A model generated the notes under the pieces. That model had not been told where the DNA came from and ran no database searches. It saw only the letters and a list, made by a program, of their open reading frames with translations. Source: Knoxdaviesia capensis (taxonomy: Eukaryota; Ascomycota; Sordariomycetes; Microascales; Gondwanamycetaceae). From it: a stretch of DNA of 64,000 nucleotides. The stretch lies in NCBI GenBank assembly GCA_001510575.1, contig LNGK01000017.1, positions 193,194 to 257,193 of the forward strand, written 5' to 3'. This document shows positions 12,501 through 26,065 of the stretch, piece after piece. The translations under genes were made by a program, and so were the position numbers. The stretch's first letter is position 1. Every line of letters begins with the position of its first letter.

Positions 12501-15500
12501 TGCTCCACCAGCGTCGCACTGGTGGTCTCTTGGATTGCTCTTGGATTTATGTTCCTTTCTGGCTCGTCAATCTCGGTTCTCTGGTTTTTTGGGGGGCTTT
12601 TTTCCCCTCGCTCTCGCAGTGTTCGCTGGAAATGGCCCGACGATGGCCTCCACTCGTAAAATTGCGCTGTCCGAACGGGCAGAAGCTTCCAAGGGTCCAC
12701 AACACTTCACAGTTTTCCTGATACTCGACACCAACGTGACGAGTTCAGGGTTAGAGATAACTAGAAAAAAACAAAATAAAAGGAGTCTGGGGACAATTTC
12801 CAGATTAGGTGTCTCTCCCATATAACCAGAAAAGAACATCGGCGAGAACACACAAACGACCAGCGTCGTACCCAGTGGCTCACAGCTACCCTTTCAAGCC
12901 AGGATCCTCCTACGACAGTCTTGCGTGTTTTCGGCTCGGTTCACCCATCACACGCACTGAAACCCCCGAGTCACAGAACGAAAAAAAAGACAGGACGAGG
13001 CGACGACACTCGAACTTGCCTGATTAAGCGTAATACCTGGACTCTCGCCCAAATCCGAACTGTCTCGTTTGAGAATATAAAATGTGCAGTCCTAGTGGCA
13101 GTTTCACTTCTTGTATACGGCCAGCGCAGAGTGTACATGTGAACCGCAAGACAGGCAGACTGGGACGAGGTCAACATATCGTCGAGATGTGTCAAATATG
13201 GGGTTTTTTTTCATATATCCAGCAGTAGTCGATGTGATCAATCACCGTGGGAGATCTGGCCCAGTTGCAGGGTAATCAACAGCAACGGAGCGAGATAGTG
13301 GGCGCTTGTCGGTTGTCGTTTTGGGGCCAACGCGGCTTTTTGATGTCCTTTTTCAGCGACGTAGTCGGTCGTTTGGATGATAGCCCGCTTCAGTGTTCCA
13401 GACTTACGATCTTCAAATAGAGGAGAGAGTGCCAGGGTGCAGGGGAAGCAAATTGGGGGGTTTTGGACAGGGTTCGGTGGAATGGGCCAGTGTAATCAGG
13501 ATCCTGTCAGTCTGCATTTCTGCCCCCCAAACTGTCGCCAGTGGTTCGATTCTTGGAGTGATGTCTGTTTCTCATGCTTGGAATGAAGGTCGGTGTTTGG
13601 ATTAGAGGGGTTGGAGCCTCTGTTGTGTCATGATGGGCCTCGGTGGAATCATGAAGCGGCCTGGTTGGAATGGAGGGGTTACTGGCAAGCAAGTAAACAG
13701 AGCACGATGCAGAAATGCCCTTCCCCCACCAGATGTTCCTCGTACCCGTATATGGAGAATGCTGTGTAAGTGCCGGGCGGGATTCAAAGATGAACCAAAG
13801 CCAGCTGACTGCTATCGAAGCACATCTGACGAGTTGTCAGGCCGATTTTTTTCGCTTTCTATATTTACAGCCTACGACTGCATCCCACAGCCTCAAACCA
13901 TAGTCAGACGAGGGACGATTCCTCCGTGATGATTTTCCCAGGGTCCTTCATCATATCATGAGAGGAGATCCCTCGAAAAAGAAAACCCACACGCACACAC
14001 ACACAAGTTGTGGGGTGGCCCGTGCTATCAGCTTATCCTGCCTTTTTTTCAGCCTCTTTACGAACGCCACCATTGCAAATTTAGTTTGAAGCAGCTCCCG
14101 GGCGACTTGCAACGACAAGAAAAGAGTTGTCGGGTTTCCTCCCTCTGGGCCGAGAACTGTGTAACCGTTGTCAGTCACATGTACTTACTCGTAAGGAGGA
14201 AGAGTATAAGGGCGGGCTCCCTCTGGGAGAGCACCTGAACTGCGGATCCCAGGTCAGGTCTCGAGAGATCTCATCTTCAGCCCGCCGCCCGCTCGGTGAT
14301 GACGTTATTCGCCAGATTGGTTCCCTTGGGATCCTAGGCGTAGGGTTTGGCAAACATCTAAAAATACCAACCACCACCACAACGGCAAAAGGGTGCTTAC
14401 CGCCTCCGGGCCACCTCAGCAGGCCTCGTTCGCAGTAGTCGAGAGTTGCGGACAAGGATGATGGTCGGGAAGAAAACAGACAGAAGGAACACGAGGAGAC
14501 CACATTGTATGAGTGAGTATCCACGGGATCGTGTGGGTTGTGTGGTGTTTCTTGATTTGTTCTTGGCAGTGTCTAATCAACAGCCGTGCCGAGTGAGGAT
14601 GAATGTTAGTGGGGGGGCGATAGAAGGACGACTACAACCCTCGCCACTCTTGCGGGTCACGTCCTGGTTCCCAACTCCCAACCGCTGTATATTCTTCAGG
14701 TGGCGCGGCAAAGGCGGTCGCAGGGCTTATCAGGTTCGAACCATGAATACTGTAGATGCTTGGAACCTGGCATTTACACTCCTCTCTATCAAACACTGGA
14801 AGACGGCGAAAGACAGGGACAGAGGAAGTGTCCTTTTGTTCGGTGTGATCTGCCCCTCCATGTGTGCTCTCAAGACCAGTCCTCGGAGAAACTATGTGTC
14901 AGGAAGTCAGGACGCTGGGCTTGGGGTTCTTTGCTTGGCGTGAAGTGAACGAGGAGAGGCGATCGTCAAGGTGAATAGAGAACATCTGCTGCTAATGCTA
15001 TCACGGCTGTGTAGCCAATCACGCATCTCGTGTTCGACCAGGCGAGCTGATCTAGCTGCGAAGCTAACTGTCTGGCTGCATGAATATATCTTAATATATT
15101 GTTATTTCTTTCTCTCTTTTCTCACAATTGCAATTTTTGGGGCCTAAGATTGAAGCCCCCCCCTCCCTGCATGGATGGCTGTTGAGGTATCGCGGGTAGA
15201 ACCCGACAAGAGCCTGACCAGGGCGGGCTTTTCCCACCTCCTCCTCCACATCTGTGACATAATGAGGGAGAGTAGGATGTGGAATGTAGCTTTCTTGTGT
15301 TTTTGTATTTTATCTTGAGGCCATCTGACTTGTTTTCTTGATATCGGCCCAGCCTTGGCCACCCACCCCGTTTTTATTTTATTTTATCTTATTTCTCCTT
15401 TTATATATCAGTTTTTCTAAGGATATGTCTCTGGACTACTACCCTCGCCCCCTTGCGTTGTTGTTTCCGCATTCCGGTTTGGGCGAACTGCAGAGAGAGG

Positions 15501-18500
15501 GAAGGTCGAAGACATCAAGTACTCTACACACCGAAAGAGAAACACACCATAGCCCTTTTTCCATGTTGTTGTGATTTACCATGCTGGATGAGAACCGATG
15601 GCGAGATGGGTACTTACAGAACGGCCGTCGGTTCACATGCAACTGTGAAACCCCGAAGGCCTGATTGGGGCTGCGCATCCACGGTGATTGGAGCCCGGCT
15701 GGTGATATATGGGGGGTGGGGGGGGGGGCTTCTCGGTTATTGCGGGCGATGACGGATACACCTCAGATGGCCTTGGTCGGTGTTTTCCCGGAATCCGAAA
15801 AGATAACCAGTATCTCTGTATTGGGCCTTAAGAAACAAGGCAAAGTGATTTTCCCATCAGGTAGGATTTCTTCGTTTTTCCTGATGCCTCCCTCGCTCGC
15901 GATCGGACTGGGTGGCATGGTTGGTTCACGAGGCCCGGCAGCTGTCTGCGCTAAGGTCACACCGAGGCGGAGCTGGCGAGGGTAGTGGGTATTGGATTGA
16001 ACCTTGACAGAACCTTCTCACACTCACACACAGGAGACATCGTGAGATACTCATAGTGGCCTGTCTGTCTACTCGCAATCGCAGAGATATGCCCCATACG
16101 CCCATCACATGAACTGCGAGACCAACATAATCTCCAAGAAAGAGACATAAACCGGAAGAAAAAGCGTGCTGTTGTTCTTGTGCTGTGATTGATTGAATCA
16201 GGGATAAACAGGGAGAGAGGCTTTACTTGGTAAAATGGGGTTACCGTCTGAGGTGAGACACTGGATATGCGCCCCCCCGCCGGATGAAGACATCAGCTTG
16301 TTCACGCGGAGGCGGGTCGACTGAAGGTCAGACAAACGCTTCGATGCATCAAACCTTTCCTTTCCCCCAGACGTGGAGCCATCACATCAAGTGCTGCTGC
16401 TCGAAGCTCCGAATCGGAGTCCACCAACTGAAAGAAACAAAGACGTGTGTGTTTCATCTTCCTCCAAATACTTCGCTTCCCAGCCAGTATATACGTATAT
16501 TAGCCTCCTTCATTGTGCCCCCTCCGGCAGAGATAGAGCGGGATATGGTGTGTAATATATCTCGAAGCAGCAGCGATCAGCATCAGATCTCAAGGCCGGC
16601 TTTTTGCTAGCTACTAGCAGGAAGAGGGGAAAAGGCGGTAAATGGCTGCCATATAATATAAGACGTAATGCAGTGTTGTATAGGTTGTCATCAATTAATT
16701 AACGCTCCCTCCAACATAAAGTGTGCGAGTCTCCTCTACCACATGTGGATAACATATATCGTGCAGCTGATATTACACGAAATTCCCGGACCGAGCACCA
16801 CAAGCCCATGCCGCTAGACGCAGGCTATATCTACTTTACAAGCTCTTACACTGACTATACGATACGGGAGGGAAGACGATTTGGGAGGATCTCACCTCAT
16901 ATACCATGCATCGCGTATTGTGCGTGCTGAGAAAATGATTCCGTCGTTTCAAGCCGCAGCGTGCCAAAAGGAACCCCCCCAAGAGCGGAAACGGCTTGGA
17001 ATACATAGTGCACAGAGTTACCAACACAGACAGGAAGGAATCTGATATGGGGCTGAACCGAGAAGTGACGAAACGGGGGTAGTGGGAAGTTCAGTACAGT
17101 ATATCACACATACCGGGACTATTGGCGGATGGTTTGCCAATGGGATGGCATGGGGAAGGCTGTCGAAATTTCCCTCCGTGGGGCAGAAGAGGCCTATACG
17201 GCCCCATCATGTCACAGCCTCGGTTGGGCAAGATTATCTGACCCAGCTGGAGGGAGGACTCGCTTGGCTTGGGGGGCTGATCGAAGAGAGATATGATAGC
17301 CAAACAACAAAGTCGGGACGCTGGCGAGCTGAGAGTTGAACCCTTCTGCGTCTCGTGTCTTCCTCTGGGGGGCGAAAATGGCCACTCGGCCGGGAACAAA
17401 AGGAGGAACAGTAATGGATCTTGGGCAAAAACAACTATAACGACACTGGTTAGAACAATCTGATATCCGTCCGTTCCTCTGTGCTGAGGTGAAATTGTCT
17501 ATGTGACCCTTCCCCTGACCCCGGAGCGAAGATGAGAAAGAGTGACGAAGGAATACCAGCTTCCATCCCCACTCCCCGTGTATGGGAGTTGTCGGCGCTG
17601 CTGGGAGGGATGATGCTGTGCGTGCTGTAACCACTTTCGTAGACACACGCACATGCGGCAGCTTCTTCGATATACACCAACAAGGCCCTGGCTGGCTTTT
17701 TTCCAACTTCCTTTCCGACCCTTCTTTTTCCGCAACAAGCGCAGCGTTAGGCGAGATTATGTTTAGCGCATGATTCGGGGTTCACTGGAGACCGGTCGCG
17801 GTGGTTGTGTGTGTTCTTGTTGGACCGGGACCAGGGGGGGTTACCAGATTATATATATATATTTATATATAGGCTAGCGGGCTATAATTTACCATTTTAT
17901 TGTTCCCTTCTTATAGTGTTGCAAGGAAACACAGGAGAGCAGAGAGGAGGAGAGTAAACAAACGAGGGGAGGGTCCAACACCCGCGGGAAATAAGTAAAC
18001 AAACACCTCGTTGCTGGTGGTTACTCGGATGCATCTTGTGAACTGATTGCCACAGGTGATGGATGGTGAAGGGGTTTCAAGACGATTAGATATGGTAGGG
18101 GAATAGGGGCGATTTGGAGATGTCGCTGTAGACATCACGAAGGTGAGCACGTAGGTACGCACATACACTACAGTATGTACTGTTCTAGACTTCTTCGTCC
18201 TGCAAAGTCCGGTGAAGTAAAGTCGCAGTGCAGCAGGTTTTGTCCCTCTGAGCACGTTTCATAAGACTTGGTGAGGAATCTGCGAGGGAAGAGCTGAATT
18301 CGTGTACACTACTGTACTGTACAGTACTGTGGGTTGTCCTTCGCGATGTGCCCACAACAATAGGCGAATGTACCGTACCGTACATAGTACAACGAGATGA
18401 AATGTGGGTTGGAGCTGATTCGGTCAAACTTTGGCCAGGAACTTTTCGCAGGCCCCTCCCTTCGTTCTATGTACAGTACTGTATAGTACTGTACTGTACA

Positions 18501-20600
18501 GTATCTGTTTCTCTTGCTGTGGGTTCTCTCGCTTCCTCCCATCTTGGATAATTACGTACAGCACGTATCTTCCTGAGGCCATCCGCGCGGAATTGCACCA
18601 GGCTGCCGCTTCTCGGTTTGTTTCTCTTGCAGGAGTGGCGACAGCGAGGAAATCCTTCATGCATATGCATGAGCAAAGACCAGACAAAGCACACACACTC
18701 TGCTGCTGCGAGTGGATGGACTTGCCGCCCTCCTGCATGCACGGAACGGGTCAGACAAAAAAACACACCATCACTCCAACTGGTACTTGGAAGGCCTGCT
18801 TCGAAAAGCCCGACTCGTCGGCGCCGCGGTCGACCGACCCCGCCGACCAGATGGACTTGTCTCGCTGTCGTGCATTTACATATAGATACATATACAGTAT
18901 ACTGTACATGTATACAAATATACCTGTAGGTAAGGAAGTACGTACGTGTTAAATACACGGCAACGAAAGAACCCAAGAAGCAAAGAAAGGAAGAACCCGT
19001 CGGCTCGCCGCTTCGATTGGAGGAGATCACAGGCAATACCAGAAAGCAGGCAACTCGGCCAGCTTGTGAGGCGCGCTAGAATCTCGGGTTTCCTTTCGCT
19101 GAAGGGAAATGATGGCCAGCTTCTGCCTCACCATTGGCTGGCCCAGTCTGCATGGAGCTGAAGCCACCCAGCTGGGTTCATCACCATTCATACTGTACAC
19201 TCCACTACAGTCCGTACATGATTCTTCTCTTCCGGGGTTTCTCAACCTCCCATCACTGGTCTAGTGGCCCCTATTACATGTTGTAATCTCCAATCGGTTC
19301 CTACGGCTTGCTGATGGTGATGATGGTGGGCGCTGATGATGAGGATAATATGTCTAAAATCAAAAACCACCAGATCGTCGTTTCAACCAAGTCCTGTTCA
19401 GTAGATGGATCCGCCCACTAGCGGTTTTAGCATGCTGCATGACTACGGAGGGACTCTGCACTTCATGTGGGCTGCATGTTATGTAGGTAAGAAGTAAGAA
19501 ACACTCATACTTACATTTGGAGATCAAAAGGAGAGAGAGAGAGAGAGGGCTATGTGATGTCGTGAGACGGTCACATCCTCTTCATAAGTCCCCGTCGAGT
19601 CCATCCAGTCAGAAACAACTGCTCAGTCAAGCCCTGGAACGTGGGGTTTTACTGGTTTTCCTGGTGGTTCCATACACGCCAGCCTCACCTTTCAACCACC
19701 CTCCCTCCTGATGCGACTAACAGTCACCGTGACAGATACAGAGACACGGTTTGGTCTCTGATTTTCCGCCACCGCGCATTCCACTATTAATCAAAGGCGT
19801 GCATATCCATCCACCTTGGTTCAATACTACAGATACGCGCAGAAAAAGTTGATATAAAAAGGTAATGCTTTCTTCATAATGCATGCAGTATTACATACAA
19901 GAGTGTACCGCACTTTGACTCTTGACTTTGAGGTACATCTACCGAAGCCGTGATGATGCTGCATCTCCACACGTTACGTGCTGCCCAGTGCCCACAGCGT
20001 TTCTCTCCCTCTCCAGCCGTTGACCTTTCTTTACAGGCTGTACAGCAGTGTTTCCCCCCCCTCCCCTGCAGCTTGCACCGAAACCTGGGCTTGGGCCTTG
20101 GCGCCAAACCAGCATGAGAGAAAGGGTCAAAGAAAGCGACAAGACAAGACCCACGGACGGGGTGACGATCGTTCAACGCCTCAACGCAGAGGAGGAAACA
20201 GAGAGAGACTGTATCAACGCTGCCGGGAGAGATACGAACACAACGTAGTAAACGCTTCCGCTGCCGGACTTGGTGATAGTTACACTTTTTCTTGAGTCCT
20301 GATATTCACTGCACCGACCGTAACAACTGAACTCGGCAGGCGCGACTCTCACCTGCACCTGCCTCAAGAGAAACAAAAAGAAAGAACGAACAAAACGGAA
20401 GGAGCGCCCCTCCCCTCAGCCAAAACCCGCTCAGGAAGCGACGACCCAGAAAATACAGGGTCCCCCCTTCCCTGGCTGCCTGCTCCTCCTCTCCCCTCCC
20501 ACTGCAAAAGTATCGCCTGCTAACCACCAGTACCTACAACCACCCGCTATAACGCAATTCCACCTGCATGTCCCAAAGTACCCTTGGTATCTTTCTCTTA
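9587..20600. other. Gene-free spacer, right part
   Basis: As on the left of the gap, no convincing gene is visible over 11 kb. The longest ATG frame (10193-10816) crosses a GT repeat that translates as CVCVC and shows no domain. Visible content: GT repeat 10388-10406, GA repeat 10900-10924, ACCC repeat 11054-11074, GA repeat about 11727-11743, AT-rich run 17851-17872, and a cluster of TACTGTAC/GTACAGTA motifs, densest at 18168-18510 and 18891-18916. A perfect 16-bp palindrome lies at 18658-18673. I saw no tRNA with paired stems; one GGTTCGAACC at about 14729 lacks a T-stem. Confidence 0.55.
18168..18510. repeat. Cluster of TACTGTAC/GTACAGTA motifs
   Basis: Four groups lie within 340 bases: 18168-18186 (ACAGTATGTACTGT), 18311-18330 (ACTGTACTGTACAGTACTGT), 18371-18390 (a TACCGTACCGTACAT variant) and 18471-18507 (overlapping GTACAGTACTG/TATAGTACTG/TACTGTACAG units). 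Because TACTGTACAGTA is its own reverse complement, each group can form hairpins. Isolated members occur at 6684-6700, 9988-10002, 12372-12387, 17092-17103, 18891-18916, 21783-21791 and 50389-50412. The function is unknown; possibilities are a binding site, a microsatellite-like expansion or a decayed element. Confidence 0.7.
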
Positions 20601-23162
20601 GCCCACTGTACAATTGTACCCGCCCAGTCGCCCACTATAATTTATTCCTTGTCGACGTGATTTCCTTTCTGGCTTAAAGCTTTCCTTAATATTACCCTGT
20701 CTTCCCCCCGTTCCACGCTTAACAATTCCCCTCCTCTTCTTTTTCCCTCTTTTTCTTCTTTTTTTCCTCTTTTTCCTCCACGCCCAAATCTCTTCCCCCC
20801 CTCCTCCCATCTTCACCCTTTTCTTTCCACATCCCTCTCTCGTCGATACGAGTGAGTGAGAAGAGTTGGAGGAGTTCTTTTTTTCTTTTCTTATCATCGG
20901 AGAGAGAATTCTATATTTCCGCCGGATTTCAAAAAGAGCGAGCTTCCTTTTTATAGAAGTCGTATCGTCGTCTTCTGGCTCCGCAGAAGTTTAAGAACCT
21001 GACATCTCTTAATCTCCTCTCAGTTCATTCTCCTCGTCTTTGGAATATAGGCCGAGTGATTCCCTGAATCTGAAGAGTAGAGAAACGACCACAGGTGGCG
21101 GCTCTGTTCCTTCATCCTCCTTTCCCTTCCTTCATCTTCTTCGTCTTGTTCTCTTCGTGTCTCGTTTGGGAGTAATTTTTTTGGTTGTCTGTTCTCCCAC
21201 ACCTCGTCGCACCTTGTAAGCATTTTGCTTTTCTGGAATCCGGCCCGAACTTGTTCTCGGCTGGCTTGGTGCTTCGATTCATCGCGATTCTCGACAGCAA
21301 TCGAAGTCTTCCGATATTCCCAACTCTTTTCTCGAGGTAAGTTTGCTTGCAGAGAGCAACAGCAATCGTGAAATATTACACAGAATCATCCTATCCCCTG
21401 CCAAATTCGTTTAATTCCACACACCTCCCTCAAACTTGCACTACACACGCACTACGAGTCACCAAGAATGAAAAGTTTCCCTGCAAATCGAGTTCCTGAA
21501 TCCGGACTGTGACTACCACCTGTCTCTTAAACATCTTTCTCTGTGCTGGTAACTCTATTTTTCTCTTCTCGCTTGGTCTTCTTCTTGTGTGCTCTTTCAC
21601 TCTCGCCTTTTTGTATTGCCCTGCTGTGTTGGCAATCACCCATTCTGGAAATGTCGATGTGAATCAGCCTTGTCTGCGTGGTCTTTTTGGCCTTTTCTTC
21701 CTGGATCGAGTGATTGTGTCCCCGAAACTTCTTCCTACGCCGTGCGCCGTACGTGGCCTCGTTACGTACCTTGTTTGGACAATACTGTACATTCTCTACT
21801 ATTGCCGAGTAACCAGTCTCGGGTTGATCTGTCGCGGACATGCCAAAAAAAACCCCGTCTCGCCCGTTTTTCAGGAACCGGAATCTCTCTAGCTGTGCGT
21901 TTTATTTGTCCGCCCGTTTCGATATATGGACCTGGAATCGTTTGGTCCTTTCGGACTTGGACCCAAAAGCTTGTCTAGCCGCGGTTACGCCTAAAACCCT
22001 CGCCCCGTTTCGGCTCTCCGCGACCTTCGCTGCTTCGTCACCTTCGAAGAATCTTTTTTTAGCGTCCGGATCGAAGCCAGATGAAACAGCTGCGTGACAC
22101 CAGAACTCGTCTCCGGCGGAGTGGTCCGTCTTTGAACACGGCGGACGTTGACGGTGCACCAGGTCCAAAATTCCTCTTTCGAGTCCCCACCGCGTCCATT
22201 GGATATACCTTTCTCTTTCGACTTGTTGCTTGTTCTGCAATGGATCGAGCCCTGCCTGCTGTAGCACCACCGACACGGTGAAGTGCCTTGTTGCTTCTAG
22301 CCTTCTCCGTGCGGCCACATATCTTTCTGGTGTCCTTCTTCGGCCGAATAATTGCCTCTCTGATTCACTCATTTTTTGGCCCCGAAAAAGGCCGCCTTAG
22401 TTTGGCGTAAATTAAGTCGGCACCGGTCTCATGTGTTATTCGACTAAACTTGCACCATAGTGCCGCAACCTCGAGACCGTTGGACAGACTCTCTCCATTT
22501 TATTTGAATATCCGGGTCCGGCCCTTTTTTCTTCTGGTTTATTCCTTTTCTCAATTCCTGATTCCCGGATTCTCCTCTGGCCGCTCTGGATAAACGCGAT
22601 ATCATACATACGTCGGGTCACACCTTCGATATTTCTGGTCCCTTTCATGTTCAGGACTCACTGGCTGGATCTCTCCATTTTCTTTCCATTTTTTTCTTTT
22701 TCTTTCTGTCCATTTGATTTGCAACGGATTGAAACAGATCAGAATATTCCATTATTCCTTTGCACCTTTCCATCCACTTTCACCTCACTCTGTCTTTCGC
22801 GTTTAACGAACATACCAAGCCTTGAAACAGGCCACCTCACATTACTTTAATGCTGACATTCGTTCTACAGTTTTCTTGTCCCACATTGTCACAACTCAAT
22901 CCTACCGTGACCGTCGTCCAGTCTCTAGACGCGAGCTGTTCCAACTTCGACTCATTTTCTGCATAAATCCTTGACTGGCCCCATATATCCCGCGACCCCA
23001 CGAGTGAACTTTCCCTCCCATCACTGTAGGGATTTCTCGGCTGCGTGTATCGATTAAATTCGCCGCCGCAAAGAATATTGGCCTTCTACTTCTCCGTGTC
23101 TCTGTCTCTCGTCACATCTGCCCCCCATGTGTCTCTCGATTTAAACAGCACATTTCGCAGCC
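20600..23162 (+). promoter_or_regulatory. Upstream and leader region of the LRR gene
   Basis: From about 20690 the plus strand turns strongly pyrimidine-rich (long CT/TTC runs to about 20890), the usual look of fungal core promoters and leaders. A good donor, GAG|GTAAGT, stands at about 21334-21341, and several acceptor-like CAG/TAG sites follow before the ATG at 23163, so the leader may be spliced. No TATA box is evident near a defined start. Short overlapping frames (for example 21509-21892) have no protein-like features. The transcription start and leader exons are guesses. Confidence 0.35.
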
Positions 23163-26065
23163 ATGGATTCGGAAGACGGCGAGGTTTTCATCAAAGTACG
23201 TACCCGAAACCGGATCGACGCGGCCAGCCAGCACTCCTGATCTCTCAAATGCCCTCTCTGTCCTAACACACCGTCTCTCTCCTGCTCTAGAATCTTGCCA
23301 CTTTCGTGCATACGCACGAACGGGCTCTTGCAAACGCCCTGCAACTTCGCAGGCAGTCCGTTTCTCGGCATGTCCCATCTCAGAGTGTGAGCTCCGTCTC
23401 GATCCCACATTCACCGACCCTTCCCGAACGACCTTCTACTTCTGCGTCGACTTCGAGCTCCTTTGCTTCCGCCTTGTCCTTCTCTCCGATTAGCTTCGGA
23501 TCGCAGAATGTCAAGTCCACAAAACTTTCCCTCACCCCCCACCACCTCTTCTACCTTCTCTCTCGCTTTGAGGAACTCGGCATCGATGTTGGCCCTATGA
23601 AGATTCGTCTAGAAAATCTCCACGACAACTCCTCGTCCGCCAACTATGTTTCTTTCCTCAGCAGCTCTCAGAGGTCCAAGACCCGAGGCTCCGATGTGGG
23701 CTCTATCCATTCCGTCTCCAGCATCCGAAGTGTCATGTGGACCATGTCTTCCCTATGGACCAGCTTCAGCTTCGGAGCGAGTATCTCTGCTGCACGAACC
23801 GAGCGTCAAAAGGCCCTCATCCAGGGCGAACTTAAATATCTTTATTCGGCCTTCACCAAGATCCCGTGCCTGCGTCTCTCTCCCGACTGGCGCGCGCGTC
23901 TGATTCGTGGTTTTGAAGAGTTCCCCTTTGATTCGGCAGTCCCCCTTCATGTTTTCAAGAATGTGCAGTCTTTGGAAGTTGATGACATTGATTTCCGCCA
24001 GTTCTTCGGCTGGGACCGCATGGCCGACCAGCTTCGGTCTCTTTCTCTGAGACGTGCCGGTATCGAGGACCCCGCTGACATCCTGATCGATATTGTTCTG
24101 GATGATATGGACAAGAGACGCCGCCGCACTTCCAAGGCGCAGCACTCTCCCACACACACCTGGCCGATCAACACTAGCCCCAGACGGAGCCCCACAATCC
24201 CTCAGCATGAGATTCACAAGATTACCACCCCTCCGGGTTCCCCTGAAAACCGACGCTCGGTTGGCGACCTCAGCCTTATGACGACGATCATTCCCCACAA
24301 TAGCCGCTCTCACGAGCTCGCCTCCTCGTCTTACGATGGTACTGCTCGCAGTGATATTCATGACGAGGCTGTCCGTGATTTGCACTCCGGTAATCACTCT
24401 CCAACGAGACCTGTCAGCTCCAGAATCTCCTATGGCCCGTCCCGCGGGACTTCGTACAAGGTTCGCCGATCGGGATCGGGAAGCTCGCAGTCAAGCCTGT
24501 CGGATTCCTGGCACCACCCCCGTGGCAGCTCGTCGAATCTCTTGGCCCTGGGAATTCTCCCTGCTTCCAAGTGGCGTTTCCTGAGATTTTTGAGCTTGGC
24601 TGATAATTCGCTCACTGCCATCCCCGCTGCTAGTCTTGCTCCTCTCGCTAATGGGCTATACTCACTGGATCTCTCAACCAATCTGTTCACCCAGATTCCT
24701 GATAGTCTCGCAACTCTGACTGCTCTGCGCGCACTCAATCTCTCATGCTGCATGATCGACTCTCTCCAGTCTCTGACTCGGAGTCCCCTCCCCGCCATTA
24801 CTGCGCTTAATCTGCGTGGAAATCGCCTACAGTCGATTGTGGGAATTGAGCGTCTCTACTCGCTTGAGCGGTTGGACCTGAGAGAAAACCAGATCAAGGA
24901 CCCCATGGAGCTGGCGCGACTGTCTGGATTCCCCGAGATTCGTGAAGTGTGGGTTGCGGGCAATCCGTTTACCCGTTCCCACCGTGACTACCGGGTTACC
25001 ATCTTCAACATCTTCCGCAACACTCCCGGCTACACCGAAGACATCATCATTGACGGCTTGGGACCTAGCTATTCCGAGAAGCGCCAACTGATTGAGCGGG
25101 TGCCTTTGCCGCCCACAGTTCCGGTCGTCCGCCCGCCTCCCCCTGAGATTCCTGCGGTTGATGTCAGCAAGCCTGCGATTATCTACGATACTCCGCGCGA
25201 GCAGGGTGTCCTCCGCAAGGAGCGCCCCAACCCCAAGGCTGTGTCTAGCGAAGTGAACAGAAATTCTCACCGGAGACGCAAGGGCCCTAAGAGGCGTATT
25301 GTGGATCTCTCCACGCCTGAAACTGCCATGAATGGTGTCTCCCTCTCGGCTTCGGCTCCCATTAGCTTGGTGACAGCCTTTGCGCCGATTGCGCCAATGC
25401 CATCCAGCGGCCCGACTCCCGGCCCATCTCAAGCCGCGGCAGCTCCTCCCCCCATGAGCCCTCCTACGCCGGACTCGATAATCTCTACTCCTACCCTCAA
25501 GCCTTCTACGCCTCTCTCTGGCGAGACGGACTTGCACCACCCACCAGGAGAAAAGCCCACTATCATCCAGCTTTGCGTTCCCACCCCTGCAGTCACATCT
25601 TCGAGCGTTGAAGATGACTCAATACCTCCCATGCCTCAATCTCCGGAAAGCCGACCGAGCACATCTGGAGGTGTTAGCCTTGCGGGTACTAGCTCCAAGA
25701 TCGAATCTTCAGATACGTCCCGGCCCGAGAGTGTGGTTCCTGACCTGCCGTTGTTGTATGGCCCTGGCTCGGTCACATCTCCAGAACTTGAGCCGAAGGA
25801 CTGGGATGTCAGCGGTGAAATGTATCGACGGAAGATTGAGGCGCTACGGGACAAGGTTGGCGAAGGCTATCTGAGTGTTCTTGGCGAAGAGGGATGGGGG
25901 TCATCCAGCCCTCCCGATTACCATCCCGTCGTCCTTTCGGGGTCTGACTTTGGTAGTACTGGGGGCTCGCCATTGAAGCCGAGCCACCAAAAGGCTCTCA
26001 TCCCCACCCCCGCTATTCCTCCGCCAGCACCACAGGCGATTGCGAGTGGCCGCACTCTGGGATAA
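23163..26065 (+). CDS. Leucine-rich repeat protein, STK11IP/LIP1-like
   Basis: Two exons: 23163-23195 (MDSEDGEVFIK, then GTACGT) and 23291-26065 (after CTGCTCTAG), giving 935 residues. The first exon adds a natural start to a frame that otherwise opens with AAT CTT. Residues about 65-290 form a conserved N-terminal region ending in LHVFKNVQSLEVDDIDF and DQLRSLSLRRAGI. Four to five leucine-rich repeats follow at about 436-560 (LRFLSLADNSLTAIP, LYSLDLSTNLFTQIP, LRALNLSCC, ITALNLRGNRL, LERLDLRENQI), capped by EVWVAGNPFTRSHRDYR. A Pro/Ser-rich tail (about 610-840) precedes a last charged block, PKDWDVSGEMYRRKIEALRDK. This order (N-terminal domain, LRRs, GNP cap, disordered tail) matches STK11IP, the LKB1-interacting protein. 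The gene model is strong; the family call rests on architecture. A role as an adaptor or scaffold is inference. Confidence 0.85.

Noticed and set aside
14700..14760. GGTTCGAACC as a tRNA B-box
   Set aside because: The bases on either side do not pair as a T-stem, and no acceptor stem or A-box lies at the right distance.
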